Below, piece after piece: positions 35,359 to 48,645 of a stretch of DNA of 64,000 bases. The notes under the pieces are model-generated. The model made no database searches. It had not been told where the DNA came from and worked only from the letters and a program-made list of their open reading frames with translations. Position 1 is the first letter of the stretch. The number at the start of each line of letters is the position of its first letter. The stretch comes from Streptomyces sp. DvalAA-43 (lineage in GTDB: Bacteria > Actinomycetota > Actinomycetes > Streptomycetales > Streptomycetaceae): contig NZ_FMBW01000043.1 in NCBI RefSeq assembly GCF_900091725.1, positions 124,001-188,000 on the forward strand, written 5' to 3'. The translations under genes and the position numbers were made by a program.

Positions 35359-35402
35359 GGGCCCCGGTCCTTCCCGGTGCGGAACGGGAAGGACCGGGGC
35401 CC
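35359..35402 (+). terminator. Hairpin between the GriH-type and ligase genes
   Basis: An 18-bp perfect inverted repeat (35359-35376 with 35385-35402) and an 8-base loop start 12 bp after the stop at 35346. It probably ends or reduces transcription into the following ligase operon, although both run in the same direction. Confidence 0.65.
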
Positions 35403-35469
35403 GCGCGGCACGACCCGGCCTCCGGCCGTATCCGGGGGCCGTGCCCGAATCCGAGGAGAGGTAGGTGTG

Positions 35470-36882
35470 ATGACGGGCGAGACGGACTTCGAGACATGGC
35501 TCGGCGCGCTGCTGTCGAACCGTGACCACCAGGGCCGGACCTGGGCCGTGCACGGGCAGACCGAGGTGAGCCGCGAGGCGCTGCGGGCCGGGGTGTCCCG
35601 TGCCCGCGGGATCCTGGAGGCCCATGGCGTCACCGCGGGCAGCACGGTCGCCGTCCAGGTTCTGCCGAGCTTCACCCTGCTCTGGTCGCTGTTCGCGCTG
35701 TGGACGGCGGGCGCGCAGGTGATGCTGCTCGACCCGCGGCTCACCCCGGCCGAGACCACCCGGCTGCTGGAGCTGTGCGAGCCGCAGTTCCGGCTGACCT
35801 CCGGCACGTCCGCGCAGCCCTTCACCCCGTTCCGGGACGAGTGCGAGGTCGTGGTGGAACGCCGGCCCGCCGGCCGGGCCGCGCAGGGCCCCCACCGGCT
35901 GCTCCAGTTCAGCTCCGGCTCCACCGGCCTGCCCAAGGTGATCGGGCGCACCGGTGCATCGCTGCGCGGCGAGGTGGTCCGCTTCGGGCTGCTGCCGGAC
36001 ATGCCCGGCCCCGGTGAACGCGTGCTGCTGCTCAGCTCGCTGGCCCACTCCTTCGGCCTGGTCGGCGGGGTGTTGCACGCACTCGCCGCGGGTGTCGAGC
36101 TGCATTTCGTCGGCAGCCTGCGGCCGAAGGAGCTACTGCGGGTGGCGGCCGGGCACCGGGTGAACGCCGTGCTCGGCGTCCCCGCCCACTTCGACCTGCT
36201 CGGCCGGGTCGCGGCGCCTCCCGCGCTGCCGGATCTGCGGCTCGCCGTGTCCGGCGGGGAGATCCTGCCCGCCGAGACCTACGACCGTTTCCGGGAGCGG
36301 TACGGGGTGCGGATCGGCCAGGCGTACGGCATGACCGAGACCGGCATCATCGCCACCGACCTGACCGGGCGCGACGCGCCGCCGGCGGTGGGGCTGCCCG
36401 CCCCGGGCATGGGGACCGAGGTGGTCGACGGCACCCTGCGGGTCCGGCTGCCCGACAACCCGTACCTGCACGCCGACGCCGACGACCGATACGTGGACGG
36501 CTGGCTGAACACCCGCGACCGGTGCACGGTGCGGGCCGGTTCCGGCGTGCTGGAGATCACCGGGCGCACGGACACCATGGTGGCCATCGGCGGGCTCAAG
36601 GTCGATCTGACGGAGGTGGAGTCGGTGCTGGCGGAGCACCCCGCCGTCAGTGAGGTGGTGGTCGTCTACGGCGAGGCCATCGAGGCCCACCTGGTGGTGG
36701 AACGGGCCCTGCCCAGGGCGGAGTTGCTGGCCTGGTGCAAGGAACGGCTCAGCCCGCACAAGATCCCGAAGGCGTTCCACTTCCGGACGGGTCTGCCGCG
36801 CACCTCCAACGGCAAGCTGGTGCGCAACCGGGAGCTGCTGCACACCGCACGGGAGCACAGCAGGCGGATGGTGGCCCGGTGA
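35470..36882 (+). CDS. Adenylation enzyme, probably 3,4-AHBA activating
   Basis: It has 470 residues, a shorter ANL-superfamily member. The P-loop is LQFSSGSTGLPKV (near residue 145) rather than the FTSGTTG form, then YGMTETGI and C-terminal SNGKLVRNREL. GGAGAGG precedes the ATG at 35470 (a GTG at 35467 is an alternative). It follows the GriH-type gene and heads an operon with the dehydratase subunits. Activation of 3,4-AHBA as starter of the lower polyene chain is the best guess by context; the shikimate-derived acid or a chain acid cannot be excluded. Confidence 0.75.
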   Translation: MTGETDFETWLGALLSNRDHQGRTWAVHGQTEVSREALRAGVSRARGILEAHGVTAGSTVAVQVLPSFTLLWSLFALWTAGAQVMLLDPRLTPAETTRLLELCEPQFRLTSGTSAQPFTPFRDECEVVVERRPAGRAAQGPHRLLQFSSGSTGLPKVIGRTGASLRGEVVRFGLLPDMPGPGERVLLLSSLAHSFGLVGGVLHALAAGVELHFVGSLRPKELLRVAAGHRVNAVLGVPAHFDLLGRVAAPPALPDLRLAVSGGEILPAETYDRFRERYGVRIGQAYGMTETGIIATDLTGRDAPPAVGLPAPGMGTEVVDGTLRVRLPDNPYLHADADDRYVDGWLNTRDRCTVRAGSGVLEITGRTDTMVAIGGLKVDLTEVESVLAEHPAVSEVVVVYGEAIEAHLVVERALPRAELLAWCKERLSPHKIPKAFHFRTGLPRTSNGKLVRNRELLHTAREHSRRMVAR

Positions 36883-37337
36883 TCGACCGCAGCGCCGTGG
36901 GGACCGGCCCGGAACCCGTCACGGTGACCGTGGAGCGCGGACGGCTCCAGTTCTTCGGCCGGGTCCTGGGGGCCACCGGCGGCGTGTTCGTCGATCCGGC
37001 CGCCGCGCGGGCCGCCGGGCACCCGGACCTGCCCGTACCGCCCACCTTCCTCTTCGGCCTCGACATCGAGTCCGCCCCCGATCTGCTGAGCGCGATCGGC
37101 GTCGACCTCTCCCATGTCCTGCACGTGGAACAGGGGTTCACCTACCACCGCACGGTCCACGCGGGCGACCGGCTCACCTTCGCCCCGGTCATCACCGATG
37201 TGTACTCCCGGCAGGGCGGCGCGCTGGAGTTCGTCGTGCGCGACACCTCCGTCACCGACGCCGCGGGCGAACCGGTGGCCGAGCTGCACCAGGTGATCGC
37301 GGTACGCCGCCCCGTGCCGGACAAGGAGTCCGCATGA
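36879..37337 (+). CDS. Hot-dog dehydratase subunit (HadA/C-like, non-catalytic type)
   Basis: It has 152 residues starting at GTG that overlaps the ligase stop by 4 bp. It resembles the FAS1-type dehydratase domain: PPTFLFGLDIES loop, HVEQGFTYHRTVHAGDRLTF and a long central helix. It lacks the D-x-x-x-H hydratase motif of its neighbour, so the two probably form a heterodimer like mycobacterial HadAB. Polyene-type II PKS systems use such a pair to dehydrate each 3-hydroxyacyl-ACP. Confidence 0.82.
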   Translation: MIDRSAVGTGPEPVTVTVERGRLQFFGRVLGATGGVFVDPAAARAAGHPDLPVPPTFLFGLDIESAPDLLSAIGVDLSHVLHVEQGFTYHRTVHAGDRLTFAPVITDVYSRQGGALEFVVRDTSVTDAAGEPVAELHQVIAVRRPVPDKESA

Positions 37338-37786
37338 CCGAGTTCCGCCTGTCCACGGCCGAAGTCGGCACCGAGCTGCCGGAGTTGCCCGAGCAGCACA
37401 TCACCAGGACGCTGCTGGCCCTGTTCGCCGGGGCCTCCGGCGACCACAACCCGATCCACATCGACAGCGACGCCGCGCGGGCGGCCGGGCTGGACGACGT
37501 GATCGCCCACGGCATGCTGTCGATGGCCCTGCTCGGGCGGCTGCTCACCACGTGGGTGCCGGTCGGGGACCTGCTCTCCTTCCGGGTCCGCTTCTCGGCG
37601 CCCACCCCGGTGCACGCGCGGCTGCGCTGCACCGGGGTGGTCAAGGCCGTCGAGGAGGCCGCCGGGCCGCACGGCGCCGAGCGCCGGGCCAGGCTCGGGG
37701 TGACGGTCCGGATCGTCGACGGTCCGCCGACCGTGCGGGGCGACGCGCTCGTCCGCCTCCCGGAACTCCACGGGGCTCCGTCATGA
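37334..37786 (+). CDS. MaoC-like dehydratase subunit (HadB-like, catalytic)
   Basis: It has 150 residues with the hydratase-2 motif GDHNPIHID: catalytic Asp37 and His42, followed by AHGMLSMALLGRLL. It starts at an ATGA overlap with the previous gene. It is expected to dehydrate 3-hydroxyacyl-ACP to trans-enoyl-ACP during triene formation, together with the subunit at 36879-37337 and the ketoreductase at 38144-38848. Confidence 0.88.
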   Translation: MTEFRLSTAEVGTELPELPEQHITRTLLALFAGASGDHNPIHIDSDAARAAGLDDVIAHGMLSMALLGRLLTTWVPVGDLLSFRVRFSAPTPVHARLRCTGVVKAVEEAAGPHGAERRARLGVTVRIVDGPPTVRGDALVRLPELHGAPS

Positions 37787-38067
37787 GCGGGACCCGGGCC
37801 GCGGAGGCCCTGCACACCCGGATCGCCCGGGGGCGCGAGCGCCTCGGCGCACTCGACACCGAGCTCATCCACTTGATCCGCACCCGCGCCAGGGCCGCGC
37901 ACGAGCTCGAAGAGCTGCGCCGGAAGGCGGGCGGCCCGCGGACCGACCTCACGGGCGAGAACGCGATGCTGCGCGGCTACCACGGCGCACTCGGACGGCG
38001 TGGCACATCGATCGCCCTGCTGCTGCTCGAACTCGGCCGGGCCGAGGGGGCCGCCGACGGCCGCTGA
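37783..38067 (+). CDS. Chorismate mutase-like (AroQ-fold) small protein
   Basis: It has 94 residues and is predicted all-helical, starting at an ATGA overlap with the dehydratase gene. The first long helix RGRERLGALDTELIHLIRTR and the PRTDLTGENAML turn match AroQ-type chorismate mutases. In an ungapped comparison to the E. coli domain the Lys39 position is Arg and the Arg51 position is Gly, so activity is uncertain. No chorismate-derived unit is needed for a manumycin-type product. It may act on a shikimate-pathway intermediate, bind one, or boost flux. Confidence 0.65.
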   Translation: MSGTRAAEALHTRIARGRERLGALDTELIHLIRTRARAAHELEELRRKAGGPRTDLTGENAMLRGYHGALGRRGTSIALLLLELGRAEGAADGR

Positions 38068-38079
38068 GGGGAACGGATT

Positions 38080-38133
38080 CCGGTACGACGAGGGGGCCGG
38101 CGGATTTCTCCGCCGGCCCCCTCGTCGTACCGG
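38080..38133. terminator. Strong two-way terminator
   Basis: A perfect 24-bp stem (38081-38104 with 38109-38132), extended by one pair at 38080/38133, with a TTTC loop. It separates the convergent dehydratase operon and ketoreductase operon. Confidence 0.85.
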
Positions 38134-38143
38134 GCCCCGAAGC

Positions 38144-39464
<1,321 letters not shown>

Positions 39465-39480
39465 GGAACCGCCTCTCGTT

Positions 39481-39936
39481 TCAGCGCTTGCTGATCAGGC
39501 AGGTCAGCCGGGCCGTGCAGGTGAGCCGGGACCGGCTGTCGGTGATCTCGACCTGGTAGGTGACCACCCGGTCGCCCCGGTGCAGTGGTGTGCAGACTCC
39601 GGTGACGAGCCCGCTGCGCGCCGACCGGTGGTGTGTGCAGGACAGTTCGAGCCCGGCGACCGCGCCGCGGGGCGCCACGTGCATACCGGCGGCCAGCGAG
39701 CCGAGTGTCTCGGCGAGGACGGCGTTGGCGCCGCCGTGGAGCCAGCCGAACGGCTGGCGGTTGCCCGCCACCGGCATGGTGCCGACCATCCGGTCCGCGT
39801 CCCACGAGGTGATCTCGATGCCCATCCGGGCGATCAGCTGCTCGGCGGCCAGCTCGGGCGGCACCGACAGGATGCTGCGGTTCGCCGGGCGCCGGGCCGT
39901 CCCGGCCCCGTCCGCTTCCACGGCGTTGCTGTTCAT
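39481..39936 (-). CDS. PaaI/EntH-like hot-dog thioesterase
   Basis: It has 151 residues with the hot-dog thioesterase segment FGWLHGGANAVLAETLGSLAAG and a strand GLELSCTHHRSARSG. Relatives hydrolyse aromatic acyl-CoA or DHNA-CoA, or proofread aryl carrier proteins. Here it could free a polyene acid from ACP or remove misloaded aryl groups. It is first in the leftward operon with the flavin reductase and KR. Confidence 0.82.
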   Translation of the reverse strand: MNSNAVEADGAGTARRPANRSILSVPPELAAEQLIARMGIEITSWDADRMVGTMPVAGNRQPFGWLHGGANAVLAETLGSLAAGMHVAPRGAVAGLELSCTHHRSARSGLVTGVCTPLHRGDRVVTYQVEITDSRSRLTCTARLTCLISKR

Positions 39937-40209
39937 CGTCGCCTCTCCAGGGTCACAGGTGACTGCGGGTCCGGGCCGGCGGCGGGAGCCCCGTCGCCGA
40001 CCGGTGTCCTGCGTACTGTCGCCCGCCCCGCCACAGCCGCCAAGACCTGATCCAGCTACCCGAATCTCACCGCCGGGGCGGGGTCATCGGGCTGCACCTT
40101 CGGTCAGGGCAGTCGGGTCTTATGGCCGACGTCGCGCTCCCCCGAGACTTCATCACGGCACAGGCCGGTCACCCCGTGACTCCCGTATCCACAGCCATCG
40201 GAGAATCCC

Positions 40210-41085
40210 TTGGAATCCGCCGCATTCAATTCGTCCACGTCTTCGGGTTCCGACGCATTCCCGTGGAGCGATTACGTGCGCCGTCTGGGATACGACGGGC
40301 CGCTGGAGGCGAGTGCCGAATGCCTCCGGGCCCTGTGCTCGGCCCATCTGCTCGCGATTCCGTACGAAATGCTCGACACGCTCGACGGCGAGGTGCCGTC
40401 ACTGGAACTCGCGGCCGCCTTCGACCGGGTGGTGCGCCGAAGGCGTGGCGGGACGTGCCTGGAGACCACGCCCCTGTTCGGCGCGTTCCTGCGCACCCTC
40501 GGATTCGGGGTGCGGCTGGTGGCCGGCCAGATGTGGCGGGTCAGCAACGAGTGGTGGCCGTACTGGGACCATCTGGCGCTCGTCGTCGAGGCCGAGGGGC
40601 ACAGCTGGCTGGTCGACGTCGGCTTCCTGATGCTCTCCCCGCTGGAACCGCTGCTGATGGCCGACGAGCCGCAGGAGCAGCGCGGCTGGCGATTCCGGCT
40701 GGTGGAGCGGGACGGCTACCGCACCCTGCTGCGCGCCGGCTCGGACGGGGTCTGGGCACCGGTCTACCGGATCGGCGACCAGCACCTGGAGGTCGCCGAC
40801 TACGCCTGGATCGTCGACTTCCACCGCACCGCCGAGGACTCCCCGCTCGCGGGGACGGTGCTCTGCTCCCGTGTGCTGCCCGACGGGAAGACCGTGGTGA
40901 TGGGCGACAACGTCCTGCGCGCGCGGAACGGCCGGCAGGAGATGGATTTCCTCTCCGGTTCCGCCGAAGCGGAACGGGCCCTGGCCGAAGTGCTGCACGG
41001 ACATCCGCATCTGGTGGAAAAGGCGGTCGCCGCCTGGGAGAAGGCACGGGCGAACCGTCGGGAATCCCGGCGCCGAATCGCCTGA
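40210..41085 (+). CDS. Arylamine N-acetyltransferase-type amide synthase
   Basis: It has 291 residues of the NAT fold. The Cys83-His121-Asp136 triad is intact (RRGGTCLETTPL, YWDHLALV, LVDVGFL). NAT-like enzymes in natural product clusters move a polyketide chain from ACP onto an aromatic amine. Here it should attach the upper chain to the 3-amino group of the AHBA-derived intermediate. The start is TTG at 40210 with GGAG seven bases upstream; no better ATG exists nearby. It heads the rightward operon of KAS III, ACP and starter-unit genes. Confidence 0.88.
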   Translation: MESAAFNSSTSSGSDAFPWSDYVRRLGYDGPLEASAECLRALCSAHLLAIPYEMLDTLDGEVPSLELAAAFDRVVRRRRGGTCLETTPLFGAFLRTLGFGVRLVAGQMWRVSNEWWPYWDHLALVVEAEGHSWLVDVGFLMLSPLEPLLMADEPQEQRGWRFRLVERDGYRTLLRAGSDGVWAPVYRIGDQHLEVADYAWIVDFHRTAEDSPLAGTVLCSRVLPDGKTVVMGDNVLRARNGRQEMDFLSGSAEAERALAEVLHGHPHLVEKAVAAWEKARANRRESRRRIA

Positions 41086-41131
41086 TTCCGCGTTCGACTC
41101 CCCCATTCCGAAAGTGAGTTGCAGACCGACC

Positions 41132-42184
41132 ATGAATAATTCGGGCACCGAAGAGCGGCCCTGGGGTGTGGGCATCCGGGCCGTCGGCCGCTATCTGCCG
41201 GAGAAGAACCTCAGCAATTCCGATCTGGAGGAGATCCTCCTGACGCGGGACGACTGGATCCGGGCGAACATCGGCGTGGAGAACCGCCGGATGGCCGCCG
41301 AGGGCGAGTGGACCTCGGACCTCGGCACGGCGGCGCTGCTGGACGCCTGCGACCGCGCGGGAATCATCCCGGCCGACGTCGACCTGATCGTCTGCGGAAC
41401 GTACACACCGGACAACATGACGCCGCCCACCGCGATGCTCGTCATCCGCAAGGCCGGTGCGAGCGGCGCGACCGGTTTCGACATCAACAGCGGCGCCTGT
41501 CCTGGCGGGGTGTTCGCCCTGGACGTGGGCGCGAAGTACATCGCCACCGGCCAGTTCCGCCGGGTCGCCGTGGTGATGGCGGACGTCAGCACCCGGACCA
41601 TGGACTGGAAGGACCCCGGCCCGGCGGTCATCTTCGGCGACGGGGCGGCCTGCTACCTCCTGGAGCGCTGCACCCCCGGCCGCGGGATCGGCACCACGCT
41701 GCTGCGCAGCGACCCGTCCGGCTACGAATCGGTCTGGGTGGCCCGCGAGAAGCGCCACCGTCGCGACGGAACCCCGATGAGCAGCGGCTTCGGCGACAAC
41801 TTCGGCGCGCTGGACGGCAAGGCCGTGCACGCGTTCGCGGTCGGCCGGGTGCCGGGGTTCATCAAGGAACTGCTGGACACCGCCGGCCGGACCGCCGACG
41901 ACATCGACCTCTTCGCGCTGCACCAGGCGAACCTGTACATCCTCCAGGGGATCATGCGCGAACTCGGCGTGCCGATGGACCGGACGGTCATCAACATCCA
42001 GAAGTACGGGAACACTTCGGGCGCCAGTGTGCCCCTGGTGCTCAGGGAGGCCGAGGACCTCGGCCGCCTCTCCCCCGGCGACCAGGTGCTGCTCACCGCG
42101 TTCGGCTCGGGCTTCAGCATGGGCGCCGCGCTGGTGCGCTGGTGCGGCCCGGAGGACTTCGCGCCCGTGGCGGTCGCGTCGTGA
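41132..42184 (+). CDS. KAS III-like chain-initiating ketosynthase (first)
   Basis: It has 350 residues with the FabH triad Cys123 (SGACPGGVF), His264 (LHQANLYI) and Asn294 (YGNTSGASV). It probably joins a starter acyl-CoA to malonyl-ACP. The ATG at 41132 is chosen over a GTG at 41114; neither has a strong ribosome site. It is followed with a GTGA overlap by a second KAS III. The asukamycin pair AsuC3/AsuC4 is the obvious parallel. Confidence 0.9.
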   Translation: MNNSGTEERPWGVGIRAVGRYLPEKNLSNSDLEEILLTRDDWIRANIGVENRRMAAEGEWTSDLGTAALLDACDRAGIIPADVDLIVCGTYTPDNMTPPTAMLVIRKAGASGATGFDINSGACPGGVFALDVGAKYIATGQFRRVAVVMADVSTRTMDWKDPGPAVIFGDGAACYLLERCTPGRGIGTTLLRSDPSGYESVWVAREKRHRRDGTPMSSGFGDNFGALDGKAVHAFAVGRVPGFIKELLDTAGRTADDIDLFALHQANLYILQGIMRELGVPMDRTVINIQKYGNTSGASVPLVLREAEDLGRLSPGDQVLLTAFGSGFSMGAALVRWCGPEDFAPVAVAS

Positions 42185-43266
42185 GCGCCCCCTCGGCGGC
42201 GGCCGCCGCGACGCTGCGGGGCGCGGCGACCAGTCTTTGGGGACTCGGCACCTATCTGCCTTCGCGGCCGGTCACCAACGCGATGATCTGCGAGCGGATC
42301 GACTCCTCGGACGAGTGGATCCGCAGCCGCTCCGGCATCCGGCTGCGGCACTGGGCCGACCCGTCGGAGACGGTGGAGTTCATGGCCGCCACGGCTGCCG
42401 AACGGGCCCTGGAGAACGCCGGGATCACCGCGGACCAGGTGGGCTGCGTCATCGTCTCGACCGTCTCGCACCTGCACCAGTTCCCCTCGCTCGCGGCCGG
42501 GGTCGCGCACCGGATCGGCGCGGCGGCCCCCGGCGCGTTCGACATCTCGGCGGGCTGCGCCGGATTCTGCTACGGCCTCGCGCTGGCCTCCGACATGGTG
42601 GCCGCCGGGAGCGCCGCGTACGTCCTGCTGATCGCGGTGGAACGGCTGTCCGAGCTGACCGACACCGGGGACAAGGGCACCGCCTTCCTGTTCGGTGACG
42701 GCGCCGGCGCGGTCGTCGTCGGCCCGAGCGGGCAGGCCGGCATCGGCCCGGTCGTCTGGGGCTCGGACGGCTCCCAGAAGGACACCATCCGCCAGAGCGC
42801 CTCCTGGAGCGCGCTGCGCGACGCCCCCGAGACCCCCTGGCCGCGGATCACCATGAACGGCCGCGAGGTGTTCAAGTGGGCCGCGTACCACCTCGGCCCG
42901 GTCGCCGAGCGGGCCCTGGAACGTGCCGGGGTGAGCGCCGACGCGCTCGACTCCTTCATCCCGCACCAGGCCAACGCCCGGATCACCGACCAGCTGGTCA
43001 GCGAACTGAAGCTGCCGGACCACGTCTCGGTGGCCCGCAGCATCGAGACCCACGGCAACACCTCCGCCGTGTCCATCCCCCTCGCCATGCAGGAGATGTT
43101 GGCCACCGGCGCCGCGACGCCCGGCGGCCTCGCCCTGCTGCTGTCCTTCGGGACCGGCCTCGTCTGGGCGGGCCAGGTGATCCGGCTGCCCACGGCGCCG
43201 GTGACCGCGCCCGTTCCGGCTGCCACGCCTCCCGTCCTCACCGATGACACCCGATCCGTCCGCTAG
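42181..43266 (+). CDS. KAS III-like chain-initiating ketosynthase (second)
   Basis: It has 361 residues with Cys126 (SAGCAGFCYG), His262 (PHQANARI) and Asn293 (HGNTSAVS). This copy looks more like housekeeping FabH than its neighbour. Two adjacent KAS III enzymes would either act together on one starter or serve the cyclohexyl starter and the aromatic starter separately. The start GTG overlaps the preceding stop by 4 bp, so the two are made in equal amounts. Confidence 0.9.
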   Translation: MSAPSAAAAATLRGAATSLWGLGTYLPSRPVTNAMICERIDSSDEWIRSRSGIRLRHWADPSETVEFMAATAAERALENAGITADQVGCVIVSTVSHLHQFPSLAAGVAHRIGAAAPGAFDISAGCAGFCYGLALASDMVAAGSAAYVLLIAVERLSELTDTGDKGTAFLFGDGAGAVVVGPSGQAGIGPVVWGSDGSQKDTIRQSASWSALRDAPETPWPRITMNGREVFKWAAYHLGPVAERALERAGVSADALDSFIPHQANARITDQLVSELKLPDHVSVARSIETHGNTSAVSIPLAMQEMLATGAATPGGLALLLSFGTGLVWAGQVIRLPTAPVTAPVPAATPPVLTDDTRSVR

Positions 43267-43276
43267 GAGACCGACC

Positions 43277-43531
43277 ATGAGCACCGTTCAGAGCGACACC
43301 CTGCAGGTCCTCAAGGAGATCCTCGACGAGGTCGCCGAAGTCCCGGCCGACCAGGTGACTTTGGAGTCCTCGTTCGTCGACGACCTGGAACTCGACTCGC
43401 TGTCCATCGTGTCCGTTTTCGTCCTGGTCCAGCGCCGCTTCGGCGTCGAGGTGCCGAACGAGGTCTTCGACCGGCTCAGCACGGTGGGCCGCGCCGTCGC
43501 CTATCTGGAGCACGGCGCGATCCCGGAATAG
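43277..43531 (+). CDS. Acyl carrier protein
   Basis: It has 84 residues with a classic ELDSLSIV motif, attachment at Ser41, and TAGGAGA upstream of the ATG at 43277. It lies directly after the two KAS III genes, so it probably takes the initiating malonyl and grows one of the two chains. It differs clearly from the ACPs at 25550 and 25822. Confidence 0.93.
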   Translation: MSTVQSDTLQVLKEILDEVAEVPADQVTLESSFVDDLELDSLSIVSVFVLVQRRFGVEVPNEVFDRLSTVGRAVAYLEHGAIPE

Positions 43532-43569
43532 GAGCGTCGCCCCGACCCGCCGAGCCGGAAAGGCAGTTC

Positions 43570-46517
<2,948 letters not shown>

Positions 46518-46521
<4 letters not shown>

Positions 46522-47702
46522 ACGCCACAGATGTCGCCCCGCGCACAACGGCCCTCGACCCGGCGGAGTTCGGGCCGCTCCGGGCGGAGATCGCCGAGTA
46601 CGTCGCAGGGCCCGCCGAGGAGTGGGCGCACCGCATCGAGTCCTCGGGCACGGTGCCGGAGGAGCTGTGGACCGAACTGCGCGAGCGCGGCTATCTGTCG
46701 CTGGCCGCGCCGCCCGAGTACGGCGGACGCGGTGTCTCGTTCCCCCAGTGGATGGAGCTGATCGAGCTGTTCGCCCGCTCGCACGCCTCGATCCGGATGA
46801 TCGTGCACGTGGTCAACGGCACCTGGCGGGCGATGGACGAGTTCGCCACCGCCGAGCAGCGCGAGAGGTTCGTGCTGCCCTCGGTCGCGGGCCGGATCAG
46901 GGTCGCCTTCACGCTCACCGAACCGCAGGCCGGCTCCGGCGCGGACCTGCGCTCGACCGTGGTCCGGGACGGCGACACGTACTACCTGACCGGCGCGAAG
47001 CACCTGATCACCTTCGGGGTGCGCTGCGACTACTGGCTGCTGGCCGCGCGGGTGGCGGGCAGCACCGGCCACGAGGGAACGGTGGCGCTCATGGTGCCGC
47101 GCGACGCCCCCGGAGTGACGGTCGAGGACACCTCGCAGACCATGGGCGTGGTGGGCACCGACCACGCCCGGCTGACCTTCGACCGCACGCCCGTGCCGGT
47201 GGCCAACCGTCTCGGCGCCGAGGGGGACGGCCTGGCGGTCGCCCTGGGCGGGTTCCTGACGCCGTCCCGGATATCGGTGGCGATGAGCTGTGTGGGGCTG
47301 GCGAGCCGGGCCCAGGAACTGGCGCTGGAGTACGCCCGCGGCCGGGTGACCTTCGGCAAGCCGCTGACCTCCCGGCAGGCACTCCAGTTCATGCTCGCGG
47401 AGAACGAGGCCGACATCGAGGCGAGCCGTCAGCTGGCCCTGCACGCGGCGCGCCGCTGGGAGGCCGGTGAGCGGGACGCGGCGAAGCTCTCCTCGATGGC
47501 CAAGCTGACGGCGGTCGACATGCTCACCCGTGTCACCGACAAGGCCCTTCAGGTGCACGGGGGTTCGGGGTACTGGAAGAGCAGCCCCATCGAGCGGGTG
47601 TACCGGGACGCACGGGCCCAGCGCTTCGAGGAGGGCACCAACGAGATCCAGAAGGCGGTCGTGTTCCGGGAGCTCCTGAGCGGTGCGGGGGCCGGGCGGT
47701 GA
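46518..47702 (+). CDS. Acyl-CoA dehydrogenase of the starter pathway
   Basis: FAD enzyme of 394 residues. The first flavin signature is [16 protein letters not shown] (near 134), and the C-terminal region has the catalytic Glu in [11 protein letters not shown] at about 371-372. It starts at an ATGA overlap with the fusion gene. In the ansatrienin and asukamycin pathways an acyl-CoA dehydrogenase forms an extra double bond in a dihydroxylated ring acid so that another hydroxyl can be lost. That role fits here. Confidence 0.9.
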
Positions 47703-48532
47703 GCCCCGTCGCCGGGCGGTTCGAGGACCGGATCGCGCTGATCACCGGCGCGTCCAGGGGGATCGGCAGGGCGCTCGCGCTCACCCTCGGCCGGGGCGGC
47801 GCCACCGTGGTGGTGAACTACAAGAAGAACGCCGATCTGGCCGACAAGACGGTGGCCGAGCTGGAGGAGGCCGGCGGACGGGGCCTCGCCGTGCGGGCGG
47901 ACGTGGAGTCCGTGGAGGGCGTCGAGGAGCTGTTCTCGACGGTGCGTGCGGAGTTCGGGCGGCTCGACCACTTCGTCTCCAACGCGGCGGCCGGCGCGTT
48001 CAAGAACATCATGGATCTGAAGCCGCACCATCTGGACCGGTCGTACGCGATGAACCTCCGGCCGTTCGTGCTCGGCGCCCAGCAGGCCGTCCGGCTGATG
48101 GACGACGGCGGGCGGATCGTGGCGCTGTCGAGCTACGGCAGCATCCGCGCCTATCCGACGTACGCCGCACTCGGGTCGATGAAGGCGGCGCTGGAGTCCT
48201 GGGTCCGCTACATGGCGCTGGAGTTCGCTCCGTACGGCGTCAATGTGAACGCGGTGAACGGCGGGCTGATCGATTCGGACTCGCTGGAGTTCTTCTACGG
48301 TGTGCCCGGCATGCCCGACATGGACACGGTCCTCGACCGGATCCCGAAGGGCAGGCCCGGCAGCGTCCAGGAGGTGGCGGAGGTCATCGCCTTCCTGCTC
48401 TCGCCCGCCTCGGAGTACGTCACCGGGCAGACCCTGGTGGTGGACGGCGGCCTGAGCGTGGTCGCCCCGCCGTTCTTCTCCGACGCCTCCGCACCGCTCA
48501 CCCTGCCCCCGCGGCCGGTCGGGGAGAGCTGA
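47699..48532 (+). CDS. ChcA-like enoyl-CoA reductase (SDR)
   Basis: It has 277 residues with [10 protein letters not shown] at the N-terminus, NAA at 95-97 and an active site Tyr155-x6-Lys162 with Ser144/145. The Y-x6-K spacing is that of FabI/FabL enoyl reductases and ChcA (1-cyclohexenylcarbonyl-CoA reductase), not of ketoreductases (Y-x3-K). The C-terminus ends in an Ala/Pro-rich tail. It starts at a GTGA overlap with the dehydrogenase gene. It probably does the last and other ring double-bond reductions on the way to cyclohexanecarboxyl-CoA. Confidence 0.88.
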   Translation: MSPVAGRFEDRIALITGASRGIGRALALTLGRGGATVVVNYKKNADLADKTVAELEEAGGRGLAVRADVESVEGVEELFSTVRAEFGRLDHFVSNAAAGAFKNIMDLKPHHLDRSYAMNLRPFVLGAQQAVRLMDDGGRIVALSSYGSIRAYPTYAALGSMKAALESWVRYMALEFAPYGVNVNAVNGGLIDSDSLEFFYGVPGMPDMDTVLDRIPKGRPGSVQEVAEVIAFLLSPASEYVTGQTLVVDGGLSVVAPPFFSDASAPLTLPPRPVGES

Positions 48533-48554
48533 GGGCGGTTCCGCGCTCCCCGGC

Positions 48555-48598
48555 GGACCGGAGCGCGGCGACCGACGCGGTACGCCGCGCTCCGGTCC
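48555..48598 (+). terminator. Hairpin between the SDR and flavoprotein genes
   Basis: Perfect 16-bp arms (48555-48570 with 48583-48598) around a 12-base loop, 22 bp after the SDR stop. It may attenuate transcription into the next, same-strand gene. Confidence 0.6.
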
Positions 48599-48645
48599 GT
48601 CCCGCTCCGGCCCGCTCCGGCCCGTTCCGAACGAAAGGCCCTCAG

